Of a stretch of 64,000 nucleotides of DNA, positions 40,455 through 53,296 are shown in pieces. The DNA lies in NCBI GenBank assembly GCA_033030425.1, contig JAUFSD010000001.1:3286001-3350000 (forward strand), written 5' to 3'. The notes beneath the pieces were generated by a model, which saw nothing but the letters and a program-made list of their open reading frames with translations, was not told the DNA's origin and made no database searches. Within the stretch, counting starts at the first letter, position 1; the number at the start of each line of letters is the position of its first letter. The position numbers and the translations under genes are program-made. Source of the stretch: Verpa conica. Its lineage: Eukaryota; Ascomycota; Pezizomycetes; Pezizales; Morchellaceae.

Positions 40455-42652
40455 AAAAAACCTGTTTTTCTAGTATTTAATGCTTAACATTTAATTACAA
40501 CGGAATATTTTAGGGTTAATTCCTTCATATAATAAAATCTTTATTTTTTTCACAGCTGATTATTTACATGTACTTTGTAAGACTTGATGCGCTACTACAT
40601 GCATGCGAAGGGCTAAGATCTTATCTCATTTTGACTGGAGTAGCCCTGCCACATGAAATAACCTCTAGCTAGAGTACATACCCACTAGTATCGAAGAATC
40701 TGCTGCAGACGGGAGTTCAGGTACATGCAATGATTGTAGGGCTGCAGCGTGGCGGAGAGCCAGGGTGCCAGATGGTACCTTTTGCTTCGCAACTTTATGC
40801 TTTAGAACGCTTGCGTTCACATGACCTGTGGCTCAACCCGCCACACCCACCACCACACTGCCCTTCATTGACGGCAAACCCCAGTGACTAACAGTCCCTC
40901 CTTGATCCTAGCTGCAATTACATGTATTCCCTTATAGTTTCTAGCTCCCATGACTACATGTACATGTACTATAGCTTCCCGAATAACCGTCAAGATATTG
41001 TCATCCGCCATATCCACTTTGTTCCCAACGCGGGAAATATCCATCTTGACTACATCAATGTCCGTTTTAAGCTCTTTCTTGGGTCTAATGTTTCCTTTGT
41101 TCATCTGCCAAATAATTGTGGTAGAGCCGATAGTAGCAACGATATGACTGGGGCCATAAACGTGAAGCAACTCTGTCACAAGAAACAATTTTGTTAACGA
41201 GTACCCACCGTCACGGATGCAAGGAGATGGCAAAGTACTGCTCATGACTGATACTCGATGATAAAGCCTTACGCTACCGGCTGCTTTTAATTTCTGTAAA
41301 TTTAGTAGGTTAGTCTTCAATACCATAGCCAGGCAGAGAGATAATGCGACACTAAACACACACACACCTTGCCATGTTATGTTATCTCCTATCAAGTCGT
41401 GAGGTTGGAGCTGGTTACTAAAATTGAGAGTTTTCACCACATTTATTCAACCATCCAGTGCCTAAAATAGCTCAGGATATTTTAAAGTATACTATACTTG
41501 CCTATGGGGTTTCCAAACATATGATCAGAATTTGTTTCGACATTGTTTGTTAGAACTCTGCTACAGCGAGATCGCCGTACAAAGATATGAAATTAGAGTA
41601 CCCCTACAAGGAGGTTGGTTGCGTTCTAAAATTACAATTTCCCAGTGCTGGCAATCTAAGGTAGCTTGAGTACTCAACCAAATTGATTCGAGGTATTTGG
41701 ACTTTCTGAGGCACTGGGCCTCTTCTTTCCTGTTTAGGTGAAAAGCAGTTTTTTTTATATGTATTTTGGCTCATATCCCGTTACTAAGCGACTCTAATGT
41801 GCTTTATCCCATATCATGTCATTGCTACCCTTCTCTATGGGGGCGGAGATCATAGCTATGTCAGCAAGATAGACTGAGGCGGTGCGTATAGATTTTGGCC
41901 TCCTACCAATGAGGGTCTAATGGTTTCCTAGGTTGGGGAAGTGTTAAGGGAAACTGCTCCTTTGACTGGACCGCCACTCTAGCCAAAGACATGGCTAGCC
42001 GTTACACAAGGGGGGGCAGCATTTCTTTACCACCTTAGCACGTGTCGCTCCTCTACAATCCCTGCTCTAGAGCGTTCTGAGAAATACTTCGACCGTTCCG
42101 CGTTCCAGCACATAAAGACAGAGAGTCTGGTTGGCTAAGCGCTGAGAACGGTTAGTGGGGGGAAGCTGCCGTTGCGTTGTTTGTTTTGACCCCAACTCCG
42201 CGAGGCCGGTGCAAGAGCAAGAGCAAAAGCAAAAAAAAACACAACAAGAAACAATCATTTCCCTGCTGAAAGTGGAACAGTGTCTGCCCCTCGCTGAAGA
42301 ACCTCATCTCGTTTTTGTGCCGTTCTGTTCATCCCCTGCGTCAGTTCGTCTGCTCGGAATATTTGCACCCATCACCTACCACCTATTCTACAGTATTTGT
42401 TCCGGAGCCCTTCCTTTTGTGCTGGGGGTTACGCACTTATCGCATCCATTCCAGTCGCACGAGAGGCTGCTTGTCTTAACGGCCTCCTTGCACTCCTCAT
42501 CCTCCTCAACCGTATGCGAGAATATTACCACCTCTGCACGGGCCTTCTCGGTAATTTTAATTCATCACCACTCGGTGCTTAAAGACTCGGTCGCCCGTCC
42601 CTGTCTTCCTTCGTTCTGCCCACAGCTTCCCCCGGTATAACAGTTTCGAATC
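40455..42652. other. Spacer upstream of CLASP gene
   Basis: 2.2 kb without a supportable gene. A 191-codon ORF on the minus strand (41440-40865) has no recognisable domain, and its length is near what chance allows, so it is not called. The last 500 bp (from about 42.15 kb) are pyrimidine-rich and probably form the promoter and leader of the downstream gene. Confidence 0.45.
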
Positions 42653-45600
42653 ATGTCTGTCAGAGATACACAGGCAGAAAATCTTTTAGCTCTGCTAAAA
42701 GGGAGCGGTGAGTTCATCTTCTCCCTCTACTTCCCCAATCATCTTGGACTTGGACCCTCGCTCAGGTTTTTGAACACAAGCCATGAGTGTTAATATTAAT
42801 ATATGATTATAGATGTCGACCAGAAGATTGCTGAATTTGCAAGTATCAAGTCACAGGTTAAGCACCAGCATGTGCAAGTATGACATCAGCCTCCTCCCCC
42901 ACACTGTGCTCAATTCCCAAAACTAACTTCATGACTAGACCGAAGCTATAAACCCCTTGTTTGAAGCCTGCCGTCTCGGTGTTTCATCTTCCAACAATAC
43001 ACTCTCCCTCCACGCTCTCTCATGCCTCGGCCATTTAATCAAGCGAGTAACCCTTCAAGATATTGCTCGTATTCGCCCGCAGGTGCCTCACACACTTCCG
43101 GTCCTCATCGAAAAGCTTGGTGATCAGAAGGATAGAAATCGGTCGATAGCTTTGACTGGGCTATTAGATCTATGGAGGAGTTCTGGTCCTGATGTTGAGC
43201 GGGGGATTAAGGAGCTTGGCTTCGGGAGCAAAATCCCTAGGTGTAGACAGGAGAGTTTGAATTGGTTGCTGCAGGTTCATCATAGTCAGCAGGGTTTTTC
43301 GTTCAGGAGCTTTACACCTTTCATGATTAAGATGCTGGAGGATGCGAGCGAGCCTGTGAGAGAGTCTGCTAAAGATGTTGTTGTGGAACTATTCAAGTGA
43401 GTTCAAGTCTTTGATCCTATAGTACTTCAAACTAATTTATCAAATAGGAATGCACCGGACCACGCAAAATCGGACCTTAAAAGGGAACTACAGAAGCGGC
43501 AAGTTCGAAAAGCAATTGCTACTTATATTGTGAGCCAACTTGGGCTGCCTGGTGGTGAGGCGGAGATGCGGAATTCCGTGAGGTCCCCGGATGGGCATGA
43601 GGAAGAAGCCGAAAGCGTAAAAGGAGGAAAAAGTGTCGCCGGCAGCATGGCTTCGTCGGTTTATGTCCAAAGTATGCCTGGAAGCGAGATGGAAAGTGGT
43701 ATCGAGCCGATGTACGTCAATACGAACCGCGAGTTAGAAGAAATAATGCATGGTATGGTCGATGCATTCGAAGGCAGAGAATCAGAAGGAAACTGGGCTG
43801 CTCGGGACAAAAACGTCACGAAGTTGAGGCAATTAGTTAGGGGGAATGCGTATAGAGACTACCAAACTACGTTTCTCTCATCACTGAAATCGCTTTTAGA
43901 CGGCATTCTCAAGACAGTCAACTCTCTACGGACAACAGTAGCAACAAATGGTGGTCAGTTACTCAAGGATCTAGCAAAGGTCATTGGTCCAGGCTTGGAT
44001 CCTATGATGGAGATCCTGATGATGAACCTCATAAAGCTCTGTGCGGGTACGAAGAAGATTACGTCGCAATTGGGTAATGTCACAACTGCGGTGTTGATCG
44101 CAAACATTTCTTATCACGTAAAGCTCGTGCAGCAATTATTAATTGCATGTAACGACAAGAACGTCCAGCCGAGGAGCTATGCAGCTGGATGGTTGAGAAT
44201 ACTCCTGGAGACGCATATAGATCAAAAGGGATATATTGAACACTCTGGAGGGACTGATTTGATGGAAAAGTGCCTCAAAAGAGGCCTGGCAGATGCAAAT
44301 CCAGGAGTGAGGGAAGGGATGAGAGCAACTTACTGGCTTTTTGCTACTATCTGGCCGGAACGTGCTGAAGCGTGAGAGCTCCTCTTTAGCTGATAGTTGG
44401 GACATAAACAAATACTGACTGCCTATAGAATTATGGATACCCTTGACGCTAGCTCACAGAAGCTTCTCCGGAAAGGTAATCCAAATGCTAGTGCTACAAC
44501 AGCAGCACCAAAAGGTGTATCTAACCTACGGCAGCCATTGGGCAGAGGTCCCGCACCAGGAAGACCTTCGGTAAAGGAAGCAATTCTTGCATCAAAGAAG
44601 AGTCGTGGGAATCTCAAGGCTGCTCAATCTGAGCATGTCGATATGGGACCACCTGCTGCCGCTGTACAAAGTAGCCTGGCTTCTGCGCCACTCCGGCCCC
44701 AGAGACCGCATGTGAAGACGAGAGTTGCTGCCCCCGAAAGAACATATACGGATCCTACGTCATCGAAGCGAGAGCTGAGCCCTTCGGGTGCATACCAATC
44801 AGGCCAAAGAACATCCCCGTTACAAATTTCTCGGACTAATGGTGTACGGTCGCCTCCATTATCACCCCCGTCAAGAAACTTCCATGAACGAATGGCCCGC
44901 GGAATGACACCTCAACGCCAACAAAGCCCATTGATTGGTAGTTCTGGTCGCAAACTCACGGTACTAGAACAACTAAACCATATCGATTGGAGAGTAAGAG
45001 TAGAAGGCGTAGTTATTGTTGCCTGCCTTCTTGCTAAAAAAATACCTCCGAACTATGACGGCCAGAAGTTGCCAACTCTTCCTCCAAGCGATGTGTTTGC
45101 ACCAACTCTTGCAAAATTGCTAAATGACCCTCAGCCGGAGGTTGTTGAACATGTTGTTGCGCCGGAGGTTTTAGCGGAATTAGTGAAAGTCGTCCCTATG
45201 GATCAAATCGTTCCTAAAGTTCTCTTACTAAGTGAAAGCGATGATGCGGAACACTCGCAACCTATCATTGCACATAGTATGCCAGCGTTAAAGAAATTAA
45301 TGACAGAATCGGAATCTGCGGAGATGTTATTCAGAATCATCACTAGTATGGGAGTTTCGGGAGTGGTACCAAGAAAGCTCGCTGTTGGCTCATTTACAAC
45401 AACTCAGAAGCGAAAGATTCTCCACGGTTGTCTCATCTGGATGGGCGAGATTGTAGAGTCGCACCTCAACGGCACGCAGAACGAATTCTTGAACGATTCT
45501 TCAAACTTTAAGCTTTATACCAACCGTCTAATCGCAATGTTAAACAATACACGGGTACCAAACTATAACCCACTGGCTGCGCTGCTGAAGAACCTACAAA

Positions 45601-47093
45601 AGATGGACTCCGAGGCTTTTGACAAAATTCTAATGACGTTTGAGTCTCAGACTGTCAGGGACTTGAAGAAGGCATGGGGAGTAAATGTCGAAGACGAGGC
45701 AGATACGATAATCATTGAAGAAAAGGTTGCGGATGTGGAACAAGTTTTGGGGTCTGTACCCAAGATTGGTAAAACACCAATGAGTCCTCAACAGGTCAAT
45801 GCTTCCTCGATGGTGAGAAAAGAGTCCTATACTGGAGACGACCCTTCGTTCTCCAAGGATGAAGATATCACTATGATCAGCCTTCCACCCCTCCCTCCGG
45901 CGCCCAGGCCAGTCACACCAACACGAATTAGAGAGAGCGATAAGAAACTCCAGGACCTGCCACCTCTCCCTACTACGCCCACTGGCGGCGCTCCAGATCT
46001 TCTTTCGATGTCGATGCGGAAGTCTGGGCGCGCCGATGACAAAACCCCAGCCATCAAGGTCTATCAGGATCCAGTTATCGAGTCTAATGGTGCAGTGGCT
46101 ACAGGTGGGGACAAGCACCCAGGTCCTGGGTATGGCGAATGGAATAGGTCAAAGATGAAGAAACAGATCAGCAACTCGAACTTGCCGAAGACACCAGAAC
46201 ACTCCTTCAGACTGTTAATCACGCTTATCACAAGATTGCAGAATCGTGAGATTGATACCCAAGCTTTTCGGAAACTAATTGGGATTGCAAGAGAGAACCC
46301 AGTCAGGGCAGTATTACAAGAAAATAATGGCGAGCACTTGCATGATATTTGGGAAAATGGGAAGATATTTAATGAGTTACTTGTTGCGCTCTTAGAGTAC
46401 CTTGATGATGAATCGGTAAGTCCAGTTTCTTGACAAACCTCAAGCATATAATTACTGACGATGCACTATGATAGATCGATGTAGACAGAGCCGCGGACCT
46501 TAGGGTCCAGGGGTTATTAGTACTAAAGCAATTACTCTCCAAGGCGGCACCTTACTTCTCACGACACGAGGCGGCAGTTTTACGCACGCTAATCGATCTT
46601 CGGGGGAAATATCCGACTCAATCTCACGTTACTACTGGTATTGAAGAAATCGTTGAAGAGTTTCTAGCCCTTGCCGATCCTTCAACTGGAATTGAGGCTA
46701 TCCTGAACATGATGCTGCCTAAAGACACAGCTGGGTTCAGGCCACCTACTCAGAGCTGGTGTATGAGCCTTAGCTGTCTGGCAGCACTCGTGAGGGCCAG
46801 CAAAGTCTCGACTTTGGAGCCTCAACTGTCGAGGCTAGGTCAGTTGGCTGTTAAGGTTTGTTATCCAATTCCATTTAATTTAAGATAGAGCAAGAACTAA
46901 TGTGATCCCCTAGTCTTTGGATGATGAAGATGCAGAAGTGAGGAGAGCATGCGTATCCATGTGTATTGAGATGCATAGCAAGATGCGAAACGATGAGAGA
47001 CTCTTTGATGATATCTTGAAAGGGATGAAGAGTGGACACCAGAACCTTTTAACGTATTACTTTGCAAAAAGAGAGGGCGAAATGAGGCAATAA
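42653..47093 (+). CDS. STU1: CLASP-family microtubule-associated protein (Stu1)
   Basis: Microtubule plus-end and spindle protein that promotes microtubule rescue. Seven exons (42653-42707, 42813-42877, 42939-43396, 43448-44371, 44429-46415, 46475-46855, 46914-47093) give 1349 residues, all phases consistent. An N-terminal TOG-like HEAT array (LSLHALSCLGHLIKRV, LIEKLGDQKDRNRSIALTGLLDLW, MIKMLEDASEPVRESAKDVVVELF) is followed by the CLASP N-terminal TOG domain (RQLVRGNAYRDY, LRTTVATNGGQLLKDLAKVIG, MEILMMNLIKLC, RSYAAGWLRILLETH). Next comes a basic Ser/Pro-rich linker (about 510-680), another HEAT-like region, a Pro-rich linker and a C-terminal CLASP domain (about 1080-1349). The in-frame TGA at 44372-44374 lies in the intron-4 donor GTGAGA and is removed. 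Confidence 0.93.
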
Positions 47094-47928
47094 CAGTAAT
47101 TGGCCCTGGGTGTGTATGTCTATCGTAGCGCTTTTGTTTCTTCTCTTTTCCTTATATAGGGTAAGCTTTGTCTTTCAAGCATTGTGTATGTGGCGCTAGG
47201 GTATGGAGTGCTGTAAGAGTGTTAGGGGTAGTAGGGGGGGGGTTAATTACTTCTATTCGGAGTTCCTTTTCCTGTTTTTATTTTTGTTGCTCGTGGTGTT
47301 TGTGCGTGACCAGGTTACTTCTACTTGCTTCGATTCTTTTTTTCCCTCTTTTATTCTTTCTTATTTGTTCTGTATCTACCTTTGATCGCATATTTCTATT
47401 TAGTTCTACCATGTGAAACCGTGGCCTTTTCTATAGCTAGGGGCAATAGGGATGAGTGGTGTTAATGCTTCTTTTCATATAAATGCATACATAAATTTAG
47501 ACTTCGTGGTTAGTCAAGCTGGTCAATTATGCTATGATAACTTCCCAGGTTTTTCTAGGGTCCTATTTATTACAGTTGGCTTGAGATGAGAGAATGTAGG
47601 CAAAGTTTAAGGGTACTGCTTTGCCTAGTAGCCCCGCCTGTCCTCACGGTAGTGCAGAAATATACTCTATTTCAGGTTTGCTATTTGCTCTCCTCGTTGA
47701 GTCCCCTGTTCCCCACAAGCTGCTGGCATATATACACAACTCCAAACCTGAGATCACCCATGATATCCATGCTTCAAGTATTCCTTTATTTAGAGTCTTT
47801 GGTGCCCCTCTCAAACTCGATGATCTGCTTGCTCCAGTCTAACACCATCAACATTGTTAGTCCTAGCCGAAAACATAATGCACCTCGGCAACGAAAGGGG
47901 CCAGAATTGATCAAGGGAATAAGGATAA
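47094..47928. other. Convergent spacer CLASP / small membrane protein gene
   Basis: About 830 bp of 3' UTR-like, T-rich sequence. The small ORFs here look like chance. Confidence 0.5.
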
Positions 47929-48269
47929 CTAACATCGGCTAGGAAAGAACCGATCAGGGTCCGGCATACGCGTGCGGTACTCTCTCTCGGCGCTCGTCTT
48001 CCACGCAAGTGCAACGCAACCACCGATTACCGCGAACATCACGGCGGTGTTTGCCTTCCAGTTTGTAGGTCGAGAATACCAACCACCTGATGGCGACCAA
48101 ATATGCTTTGGGTATCTGTGGGAGGATAAATTAAGAACCGGGACCTAGGAAGGAGGAACCATAGTGGGGTGGATAGAGGGGGATTAGTTACGGGATTTTG
48201 TCGCCGCCGCCCTGTTTGCCTTAGTTAGCTAGAGCTTCGCTTCAATCTATACAGAGTGTTTGGTACCAT
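47929..48269 (-). CDS. Small single-pass mitochondrial-type protein, 69 aa
   Basis: A three-exon gene (48269-48267, 48211-48192, 48115-47929). The first coding exon is only the ATG, followed by GTACCA...GCTAAC...CAG (55-nt intron); the second is 20 nt. The 69-residue product begins MGGGDKIPYPKHIWSP, then GGWYSRPTNWKANTAV, one membrane helix (VMFAVIGGCVALAW), and a charged tail ending MPDPDRFFPSRC. The YPKHxWSPxGGWY and RMPxPxRFFPSR blocks match, from memory, a conserved fungal family of small inner-membrane proteins that may be a respiratory-complex accessory component. The exact function is not certain. It is convergent with CLASP. Confidence 0.8.
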
Positions 48270-49820
48270 TATTGTTGTTTTCGGAAGAATTGGGAGTTCT
48301 AAAAGGGATTAACTGTTGGGGTTGTTGCTTAAATATCACGAGCTGTGAAGTGTGGAGGTCCAAGGTTGCGGGCGCCAAGAATCAACGTTGATGGCGTAGG
48401 GCAGTTCATACCTAAAATCATGATTTCTCACTCGTTAAGATACTTGCAACATAAACTATATTTTAAGGGCTTGCACCAATGGAAGATAGAATTCCATATA
48501 TAAAATCACCCAAGTATTAATTAATTAAGGCGATAGCTTGATAATAGGTCTAGAAGAAATACACACCCTAAATCCAGTACCTTTCCATCTATTATATCAT
48601 AGCCTCCGAAAATTACACCTATATATATATATGGTGAGGGGTAGACTTGAGTTATATATTACAACCACCCCCCCCCCCAAAAAAAAAAGATATTTATGTA
48701 TATAGATACTAAATTTGATACCCCTTAAGATTTTAACTATTTTTTTAATAAAAAGTTATATAAATCTATAGTATGACCGTTTCGTATTTTCTAAAAGCTT
48801 TCAATATTGCGTAATATCGCCCTTACCCTCCCTTCCACCTTCAACCCAGGTCGAATAATTTAATGTATATCGAGGTAATCCCAGGCGCAAAGTTACATCT
48901 CAAGACTTACGCATCAACAAAAGTCAACAAAAGTCAAGATCAAAGTGGTTCTGGAATAGCAAAATAAAACGGGATAGAGATAACACGGCTGGTCAGGTTT
49001 TGAAAATAGAAATTTATTTGGTTCATCTAGATGACTGTGTCACCGATCCAATAAATGTGTTTTATCATCATCTCTGCCGGTGTAGTAATTTGGAGAGAGT
49101 GGCGGGGAAATGAGTGGATGAAAGTTTGAACTTACAGTCCATTATTACACAACGCTACACCAAGAACACTAAATAGTCGATTCTCGTCTCCAGAAATCCA
49201 ATGAGAGCTTTCATAGTGATTGAGAGTTATTCTATAGTGGTTAGAATTTTTCTAGTAGCGCATAGACCGTCAACGAAGTCGTTTAAGCAGTATTGGTAGT
49301 ACTCGGCTATGAGGGAGGCAAAGATAGGATGGTCGTAAGGGTACGCCGGTCGAGACTAATTAAAAATACTATGATTCTAACGGGGTCGTCTTAGGAGCAG
49401 TGATGTTGCTAAAGTGAAGGAAGCATGAAGGTTGCGGGGTTACGTATGGTGGGAGGTTAGATGAGGGGTTAGTTGGCTCAACACAACAGCTCTCACCCAC
49501 AATAGGTTAAACAACATGTAATTAAGTTATATTTTTAAACTTTATATATTAGAAGAATCAATTACTTTGGTCCTCTCATAAAAACACAAAAAAAACTATA
49601 ATTATTCTAAGTTAAAATAGTAGTTAGGAAAATAGTTAATATATATAACTATATATAGGCCCAAAGCGTTAAAAAAAATATATAGAGCCGACTTATTGTA
49701 AATAAAATGCCAAAACGCCTAGCTTCCCTTGCTATAAAGAATAATGCCACCTATACCTGCTTACGTTATGCATCCATTGGCTGTACAACAAAAAGGGGAC
49801 CAAGAAAACAAAAAGTACTA
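48270..49820. other. AT-rich spacer between small protein gene and RRN5
   Basis: 1.55 kb with homopolymer runs (for example a C run followed by an A run near 48669-48689) and no gene. One 93-codon plus-strand ORF (49707-49988) overlaps the RRN5 3' end and is not supported. Confidence 0.5.
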
Positions 49821-52800
49821 TCAATCCTCATGATCTTCCGAGGACGGGGAGTTATCAACCTGTCGCTCACGTACAAGGGCTTCCTCATCGGTCTCCACAA
49901 CGTTTTCAACAGTCGAAACAAACCCGGAATAGACCTTAGTTTTGCGCCGTACCCGGAGACTCCTTGGGTTATGAGTAGGTATTGGTGATTCCTTTACCTT
50001 CATATATTTACTATTTTTAGCCGCCGGTTTTCGGGGGTTTGCTCGGCGTTTTTGTGGTTCTGTGATTGCATGTAACTTTGGTAAAGGTGCCGCCGAATGG
50101 GTATCTGAGGTAATGATTACATCGCCCTCCCCCTCCCCCTCCCCCTCCCCTTCCTCCTCTCCCCCCCTCTCCCCCCTCTCCCCTCCCCACTTCTCAACAC
50201 GGTGCTCTATCTTCCTCCTCTTAATAGTCTCCCAAGACGCTAGATATCCCATACTATCTCTCCAGTCCAGAACTTCCGAGGGTCTCTTTCTCTCTTGAGG
50301 GGGTGCTTTTGGTAACTCGTCTGTTTCTCTGGGTAAATGTTTGCTGAGTTCCTTCCCCATCATCTTCCATAGAGCTCCTTCCGCCTCGAAGCTTTGCCTT
50401 TGATCCATTGCCTCCATGAATAAATCTTCTGCATGATCGAGGGCCTTTACCCTAGCGTCTCGCTTCTTTTGAAATTTGCCCCGGTATGTCCACTCAGCAT
50501 CGCCGTTTATGGATCCGTAGCCATCGTGATTATCATTGTCATCGAGATCGGTGTCAGTCTCTAAACCTGAGGTTTCAGTGTCCATTGGGTCTCCACCGCT
50601 AGCTAAGTCATCATTATCTGTAGCCTCTTTATCCAGCTTGCGTTCCATATATGCAGATGCAATTAATAAATCCATGGTGGCCTCCACAGCCTCATCATCA
50701 CTATCATAGTTCCCATGCCTAGAACTCAAACTCGAAAAAGATCCCCCTGACAACCGAGAGCCTCCAAGAAGCTGTTCTAATTCATCATACGGAATAAACC
50801 CCACACATGACTTCTTTCTGATATCCTCCTTCCGTTTATAAACGTGTAGTCCAACTCTCCTGGGAATCTTCAACCAGAACTCCTTCGAGTTCTCAGGGAG
50901 ACGCAGACAATTTATTGCAGCCTCGACATCGACCGGCCGTATCTGTTTTTGTTGACCGAAGACCTTGCTCTCCATGCCACGGAGTCTTGACATAGCCATA
51001 AACAAGGTCGTCTGAACGATTCGTCTGGTCAAGCTGACTACCAACGTATGTATGTCCGTAAGCGCTGTACGTCGTATTGAAGGTGGTTCCGCACTTAAAT
51101 ATTGCCAGTTGTTGTCTCCAGATCCGTTCATGAATATACTGTATTCGATCCAAACCGTAAGGGCCAAAAGCAGACAAGACATTTTAATGGCAAATTTGAA
51201 GCACTACTGCGCAACTATCGACAAGCATTGGAAGCGACTGGAGAGTTTTAATACAATGTACATACCTTTCCGATAGTTCAAGCATGTTATATGTGTTTAA
51301 TAATTCAGCCTCAGGTGCAATGCTGCGGATCCTCTCAATATCTTTCTTTTTGTATAAATTCTCGATAGTCTTTGATACCGAGGATTCCAAGAGCCAAAAT
51401 TCTCCCCATTTAACCTTTTCCCTCCTCTCTTCATCTTTTAGTGTTCGGGTCTCTAGTGCATCCGCTTCCTCCTCTAGTGCATCAACACATTCGTCTGATA
51501 ATTCTACAGCCGCAGGTAGATCCTTCGATGAGACTAGATCCCTACCACGTGAGGATCGTGTAATAGGAAAATCCATGTCATCCTCTCTTCCATCCTGTAG
51601 TGCCTTTAGGTATGCACGGCATTCAACAATGCTTTTGGTACCAATGCGGCGAGCCAGTTCTGGAACATTTCCCTTTCCAACGACCGAAAGATGTTTGAAA
51701 AACATATCTTTCTCGTACATAGTCCACATCGAGCCAAGAATCAAAGACCCCTCATCTGAGTATTTGCCCCCCTCTCCACTGGATGTAACACCTGCCCTAA
51801 ATTCCTTAATTCCGTAAGAAGAGGCCAAAATGATCTCCTCGTTTAAAAGCTTGACGTATCCCGGGTTGAATTTATCAACCTGTTTCCCACGCCGCCTGCC
51901 CTTGACCTTGACTGGTCTTGACTTCCGGGGTTTTAAGCCTTGCACGGCTGATGAGAGTTTGGGACCTTCGTCGCTAGTATCAACGTCAGAATCCCCCCTA
52001 GTTTCAGACATAGCCGAATGCCATCCCTCGGTATCTGTTACGCTAGGGTCTGTTTCGGAGGGAGTGTCTGGCATCCTCAAATATTCGCCGGGACTGTGGA
52101 ATGGGGCCTCTTCTTCACCAGAATCACCTGATTTTTGAGATCTCGAAGGTGTTTTGCGCCCATGTTCTTCACCATTATCGATAGAATCATGCCTCAAAGG
52201 CGATTGTTGAATACTTAGGTCAACTTCCAATGCAGGCTCGTCATCTAAATCACCTTCGGAATCTGAGCTCGAGGTCGTCTCCTCGTCTCCATTTCCTTCA
52301 GATCCGGATAACGACAATAAGCTCCGACTCGGGCTACTTTGCCTCCCACTCCGTATCCTCCCACTCTCTCCTGAATCTGACTCATGCTCCGAATCCGACT
52401 CAAAGACAGACCCCCACCTCGAAGCCTCCGTTTCAGAAATAATATCACTAACTATAGATCTCTCTCCTCCAGAACCTTGAGGCTCAACTGGAAAAATATT
52501 TCTACTGCTCCCTACCGAACTAGCCCTCCTTCTCCATGTGTCTTGGGATCCGGCATTGGACTCGGACTGTTGGGTTTGCTGGATTGGGTTTGGTTCTGGA
52601 GAGGGGGAAACACTTGATTTTGCCCATGATGGTGTTCTCGAAGGTGCACGAAGTGGCCTGATAGGTTGCTGTTCAGGTTCAGATTCCTCATCGGACGAAA
52701 CAATAGCAGGGCCCCGGCGGACGGGTATACTTGTGCTGGTGGTAGTCTCAGAGCCGGAAAAAGCTGCTTCTGAGCCAGATGCTGCATAATTTTCAACACC

Positions 52801-52827
52801 GAATCCAGATCCAGAGTCGGAAGCCAT
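49821..52827 (-). CDS. RRN5: RNA polymerase I upstream activating factor subunit Rrn5
   Basis: Likely subunit of the UAF complex that binds the rDNA upstream element. Two exons (52827-51266, 51138-49821) give 959 residues. The first 320 residues are Ser/Glu/Asp-rich and disordered. A SANT-like domain follows (about 385-430: GSMWTMYEKDMFFKHLSVVGKG, ELARRIGTKSIVECRAYL). Just after the intron a histone-fold-like helical segment spans IRRTALTDIHTLVVSLTRRIVQTTL to IRPVDVEAAINCL, consistent with Rrn5's known association with histone-like UAF components. The C-terminus is long, acidic then basic, with a poly-(Glu-Gly) run from a (CTCCCC)n repeat. The combination of SANT and histone-fold segments is the basis for the call. 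Confidence 0.8.
50124..50150. repeat. (CCCTCC)n microsatellite in RRN5 coding sequence
   Basis: Near-perfect hexamer repeat encoding alternating Glu-Gly in the C-terminal tail of Rrn5. It is probably length-variable. Confidence 0.8.
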
Positions 52828-53296
52828 GTGGAATTGTCCAATTGAGGGTTTTTAGTTGACGCGTGAAGTCAAAATAAAGGCTTGATGATTTGCGGCTTCC
52901 TCCGGGGTTTCAGGGTAGGGTAACGGTCACAGGATCACGCGTGGGGAAAAGCGTGCTTCTTTGGCATCCTCTTGGCATTCCTTTCAAAAGACAAGGGAGT
53001 GATATTTTATGAGAAACGAATTGTTTGAAATAAAACGAGTCAATACACTGTAGCACAATTACCCCTCTTATCCCTACTAGCTTGTCATACACTCCCAACT
53101 CTCTTTAGAAACCCCTTTTTGTCGTATTGCAGTAGGCTCTCCGTAGTACGGAAAGTAGAAAAAACAATTCAAATAAAATACAAAACAAATAGATAAAGAG
53201 AAATCACGCCAATGTAACCCTTTTAAAGAAAAACCATGGTCAAGACCAGAAAAAAGCCACAACCACACCCTCACTACATAACCATTCTCCCATTAT
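52828..53296. other. Spacer RRN5 promoter / RSC8 3' end
   Basis: 470 bp between tandem leftward genes. No additional feature. Confidence 0.5.

Noticed and set aside
40865..41440. 191-codon minus-strand ORF between the F-box and CLASP genes
   Set aside because: No recognisable family, no partner exon, and a length near the chance expectation for 64 kb in six frames. Expression or homology data would be needed.
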